64,000 nucleotides of DNA. Origin: Psychrobacter sp. Choline-02u-9. Its GTDB lineage: Bacteria; Pseudomonadota; Gammaproteobacteria; Pseudomonadales; Moraxellaceae. This document shows, in pieces, positions 61,165-64,000 of this stretch. The stretch spans positions 1 to 64,000 of the forward strand of contig NZ_PJBF01000054.1 of assembly GCF_002836505.1 (NCBI RefSeq). Reading direction: 5' to 3'. Positions within the stretch are counted from its first letter, which is position 1. Every line of letters begins with the position of its first letter. A program made the translations under genes and the position numbers. The notes under the pieces were generated by a model, which was given only the letters and a program-made list of their open reading frames with translations, had not been told where the DNA came from and did no database searches.

Positions 61165-61734
61165 ATGGAAAATGCTTATAAGCGTAAAAAACAGCCAGAA
61201 GTCATTCGTCGTGCGTTGTTAGATCAAGCAGCACGTATCACATTGGAGCAGGGCTTATCTAAAGTGACTTTTCAGGCGGTCGCTGATGCGGTTGGGGTGA
61301 CAAAGGGTGGTGTGATGCATCATTTTTCTACCAAAAACGCACTCGTGCTAGAAGTCTTCAATGATGCAATGGCTAAGTTTGAGGCAGAAGTAAACGCAGC
61401 AATGGCTGACGATCCTGTTAAGTACGGTTCATTTACCCGCGCTTACATAGACGCCACCATCAGTCTCGGCGAGCAAGGGCAGGAAGAGTACGATAACCAA
61501 GCGACCTTATATGTGCTGATGCTAGGTGATAGTGAGCTGCGTGAGTTGTGGGCTAAGTGGGCGAACGAGCAACTCAAAAAACATGCAGCAACGGATAATA
61601 CCGAGACATTATGTATGGTTCGCCTTGTCGCTGACGGTATTTGGCTCTCAGACTTTTCAGGTATCGATATCGCAGACAAACAGTCATTACGTGATCGCCT
61701 GATAAAAATGACGCAACAAGACTTTGATTCATAA
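61165..61734 (+). CDS. TetR-family regulator of the SMR gene
   Basis: A 189-aa repressor with an N-terminal HTH (VIRRALLDQAARITLEQGLS, KVTFQAVADAVGVTKGGVMH, HFSTKNALVLEV) and a helical ligand domain. It starts one base after the SMR stop, so both are almost certainly one transcript, and the SMR gene is the probable target. It is followed by betB, but the helix-turn-helix and C-terminal text do not resemble BetI, which has a different N-terminus (GMQPIRR-like) and effector domain; the choline regulator is therefore not this gene on my reading. Confidence 0.85.
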   Translation: MENAYKRKKQPEVIRRALLDQAARITLEQGLSKVTFQAVADAVGVTKGGVMHHFSTKNALVLEVFNDAMAKFEAEVNAAMADDPVKYGSFTRAYIDATISLGEQGQEEYDNQATLYVLMLGDSELRELWAKWANEQLKKHAATDNTETLCMVRLVADGIWLSDFSGIDIADKQSLRDRLIKMTQQDFDS

Positions 61735-61772
61735 AATGACGCTGTTTTATAAAATAATTTTTATTTCACTAT

Positions 61773-61804
61773 TTAAAGACTAAATTTCTTAAAGACTAAA
61801 TTTC
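61773..61804. repeat. Two perfect 16-bp tandem repeats upstream of betB
   Basis: TTAAAGACTAAATTTC occurs at 61773-61788 and again at 61789-61804, 78 bases before the betB ATG. It lies where a promoter or operator could be. Confidence 0.85.
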
Positions 61805-61881
61805 GAAACTTAACTAACGACGACATTATATGGTAAGAGCCTATTTATAGCTGATTTTGCCAATCGTCCTGAGGAGAATTT

Positions 61882-63384
61882 ATGACTGATATTAATAATT
61901 TGACAGATATTATCGATTTAGACCAAGTACAAACAGCTTATATCAACGGTCGCTATCTAGCGGTTGATGAATCGCTAACGACTTTTGAAGATATCAATCC
62001 AGCCACTGGTGAAGTATTGGCAACGATTCAGCAAACCAGCAATGAGCAAATTGACGAGGCCGTAAAAGCCGCACATAAAGGTCAAAAAGTTTGGGCGGCG
62101 ATGACAGCGGTCGAGCGTGGTCGCATTTTATCAAAGGCTGTTGAGATATTGCGCGATCGCAATGATGTATTGGCACTACTTGAGACCAAAGACACAGGTA
62201 AAGCTTACTCTGAAACTAAGTACGTCGATATCGTTACTGGTGCTGACGTCGTTGAATACTATGCAGGTCTGGCACCGATGATTGAAGGACGTCAGATTCC
62301 ATTGCGTGATACTAGCTTTGTCTATACTCGCCGCGAGCCTCTTGGCGTGGTCGCAGGTATTGGCGCGTGGAACTATCCTATTCAAATCGCGATGTGGAAA
62401 GCGGCACCTGCACTGGCTGCTGGTAATGCGATGATTTTTAAACCATCAGAAGTGACGCCATTGACGGCACTAAAACTGGCAGAAATATTGACCGAAGCTG
62501 GATTGCCAGATGGTGTGTTTAACGTCGTACAAGGTAACTATGAAGTGGGTCAAGCGCTAACCGATCACCCAGATATCGCAAAAGTATCGTTCACGGGTGG
62601 CGTACCGACTGGTAAAAAAGTCATGTCGAATGCAGCAAGCTCATCTCTAAAAGACGTAACTTTAGAGCTTGGTGGTAAATCACCTTTAATCATATTTGAT
62701 GACGCAGATATCGATACCGCTGCTGACATCGCTATGATGGCCAACTTCTACAGTACGGGTCAGGTATGTACCAATGGCACACGCGTATTCATCCCTAAAG
62801 CGTTACAAGCTAAGTTTGAGCAAGCGATCTTAACTTGTGTTGAGCGTATTAAGCTAGGCGACCCTATGGATGAGAACATCAATATGGGTCCACTGGTTAG
62901 CTTCCCGCACATGGAGCGTGTGCTTGGCTATATCGAGCAAGGTAAAAAAGGCGGCGCACGTCTGCTAACAGGTGGCGAGCGCGTTACAACGAATGAGCTT
63001 GCCAACGGCGCATTTGTCGCACCGACAGTATTCACTGATTGCACGGATGATATGACTATCGTACGCGAAGAAATCTTTGGCCCAGTGATGTCGATATTGA
63101 CTTACGAGACCGAAGAAGAAGTTATTCGCCGTGCCAATGATACCGATTACGGCTTGGCAGCTGGGGTTGTGACTGCAGATTTAAAACGCGCGCATCGTGT
63201 CATCGCTCAGATCGAAGCTGGCATCTGCTGGTTGAATACGTGGGGCGAGTCGGCAGCACAAATGCCAGTAGGCGGCTATAAGCATTCTGGTATCGGCCGC
63301 GAAAACGGTATCGAAGCGCTCGAACACTATACTCAGACCAAATCTATCCAAGTAGAGTTGGGTGCGTTTGAATCTGTCTTTTAA
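61882..63384 (+). CDS. betB: Betaine aldehyde dehydrogenase
   Basis: Oxidises betaine aldehyde to the osmoprotectant glycine betaine. The 500-aa protein has [20 protein letters not shown] at its N-terminus, [39 protein letters not shown], and the catalytic cysteine in [26 protein letters not shown] is diagnostic for BetB. The ribosome binding site GAGGAG precedes the ATG. It is followed after 118 bases by betA on the same strand, the usual bet order. Confidence 0.96.
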   Translation: MTDINNLTDIIDLDQVQTAYINGRYLAVDESLTTFEDINPATGEVLATIQQTSNEQIDEAVKAAHKGQKVWAAMTAVERGRILSKAVEILRDRNDVLALLETKDTGKAYSETKYVDIVTGADVVEYYAGLAPMIEGRQIPLRDTSFVYTRREPLGVVAGIGAWNYPIQIAMWKAAPALAAGNAMIFKPSEVTPLTALKLAEILTEAGLPDGVFNVVQGNYEVGQALTDHPDIAKVSFTGGVPTGKKVMSNAASSSLKDVTLELGGKSPLIIFDDADIDTAADIAMMANFYSTGQVCTNGTRVFIPKALQAKFEQAILTCVERIKLGDPMDENINMGPLVSFPHMERVLGYIEQGKKGGARLLTGGERVTTNELANGAFVAPTVFTDCTDDMTIVREEIFGPVMSILTYETEEEVIRRANDTDYGLAAGVVTADLKRAHRVIAQIEAGICWLNTWGESAAQMPVGGYKHSGIGRENGIEALEHYTQTKSIQVELGAFESVF

Positions 63385-63502
63385 TCAATCTTATTGAGAA
63401 AAACGAAGCCAGTAAGGTTTCTTATTAGCTTTAATTTAGCCTTTTTAGTAGACCTTACTGACCTTAAACGATGTATGTTTTTTCAATATTATGGAGTATG
63501 TT

Positions 63503-64000
63503 ATGACATCAACCACACCTGAGTATGACTATATTATTGTTGGGGCAGGCTCAGCAGGAAATGTGCTGGCTACGCGTCTGACCGAAGATGCCAATATTAA
63601 GGTATTGCTGTTAGAAGCAGGTCGTCCAGATTATCGTTTTGACTTCCGTACCCAAATGCCAGCTGCGCTTGCCATGCCGCTACAAGGGACGACTTATAAC
63701 TGGGGTTATAAGACAGATCCTGAGCCATATATGAATAACCGTGTCATGGACTGCGGTCGTGGCAAAGGGCTAGGTGGCTCATCATTGATTAACGGTATGT
63801 GCTACATCCGTGGTAATGCGCTAGATTTTGATGATTGGTCTAAAATAAAAGGCCTGTCAGACTGGACGTATTCGGATTGCTTACCGTACTTCAAAAAGCT
63901 AGAAAACTGTGACGCTGGCGAAAATGACTATCATGGCGTGGGCGGTCCTGTTGAAATGACCACCTCAAAGCCAGGGGTTAATCCACTGTTCCAAGCTATG
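63503..64000 (+). CDS. betA: Choline dehydrogenase, 5' part (cut by window end)
   Basis: A GMC flavoenzyme oxidising choline to betaine aldehyde, partner of betB. Only the first 166 codons are inside the window, so about 30 percent of the usual 550-560 aa. The frame is open to the last base. Visible are the FAD fold [20 protein letters not shown], the segment [19 protein letters not shown], and [20 protein letters not shown], all as in E. coli BetA. GGAG lies six bases before the ATG. It is distinct from the other GMC gene in the window (49522-51150). Confidence 0.95.
   Translation, partial: MTSTTPEYDYIIVGAGSAGNVLATRLTEDANIKVLLLEAGRPDYRFDFRTQMPAALAMPLQGTTYNWGYKTDPEPYMNNRVMDCGRGKGLGGSSLINGMCYIRGNALDFDDWSKIKGLSDWTYSDCLPYFKKLENCDAGENDYHGVGGPVEMTTSKPGVNPLFQAM

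Noticed and set aside
61165..61734. Naming the TetR gene betI because betB follows
   Set aside because: The sequence does not resemble BetI and it abuts the SMR gene by one base, so it more likely regulates that pump.

Overview
The window looks like a chromosomal segment of a Psychrobacter-type gammaproteobacterium (Moraxellaceae). Reasons: moderate-to-low GC with AT-rich intergenic DNA, protein sequences typical of that family (long isocitrate lyase, paired Gram-negative porins, KdsA and enolase variants), and neighbourhoods known from Acinetobacter, Psychrobacter and Pseudomonas (pyrG-kdsA / eno-ftsB-ispD, purM-purN facing a PerM-like gene and hda). The species call is inference; no rRNA gene is present. 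Almost all of it is housekeeping and central metabolism. I see no prophage, IS element or CRISPR array.

Layout. 0.4-5.8 kb: malate synthase G and two tandem paralogous porins. 5.9-15 kb: pyrG, kdsA, a copper module (CxxC-less HMA-like protein, CopZ, CopA) sitting between kdsA and eno, then eno-ftsB-ispD. 15.4-24.4 kb: a membrane-anchored BLUF photoreceptor, tRNA-Glu, a small membrane protein, RNase T, pyrC, argG, an unrecognised one-TM protein, a YkuD-fold enzyme without signal peptide, and a CYTH-CHAD protein. 24.5-29.5 kb: isocitrate lyase, a LysR regulator and a succinate-semialdehyde dehydrogenase-like enzyme. 29.7-40.6 kb: purMN, PerM-like permease, hda, a DUF2057 protein, dps, a YcxB-like protein, serS, tkt.

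40.9-43.1 kb is the most accessory-looking patch: two unrecognised genes, a broken 5' copy of a NERD nuclease gene, and an intact NERD plus zinc-ribbon gene. 43.1-49.1 kb: a complete dipeptide/oligopeptide ABC transporter operon (dppABCDF order on the minus strand) with a 19-bp perfect hairpin between the binding-protein gene and the first permease gene. 49.5-54.7 kb: an alcohol/aldehyde oxidation cluster (aldehyde dehydrogenase, zinc alcohol dehydrogenase, DUF779 protein, GMC oxidoreductase). 55.2-60.3 kb: a PIF1-like helicase with a C-terminal HTH, a divergent GAPDH-family enzyme, tRNA-Ser, a lipoprotein, an orphan ribbon-helix-helix protein and tRNA-Asn. 60.8-64 kb: an SMR efflux protein with its TetR regulator, then betB and the 5' part of betA for glycine betaine synthesis, cut by the window end.

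Functionally, GlcB and AceA are the two glyoxylate-shunt enzymes but lie 24 kb apart. They would allow growth on the C2 units that the alcohol/aldehyde cluster could deliver. BetA and BetB make an osmoprotectant, consistent with a saline or cold lifestyle. Start codons were moved inward from the longest open frame where a ribosome binding site or family length supported it (second porin, pyrG, kdsA, copZ, ispD, the 65-aa membrane protein, pyrC, lysR, serS, dppC, DUF779, adh, helicase).
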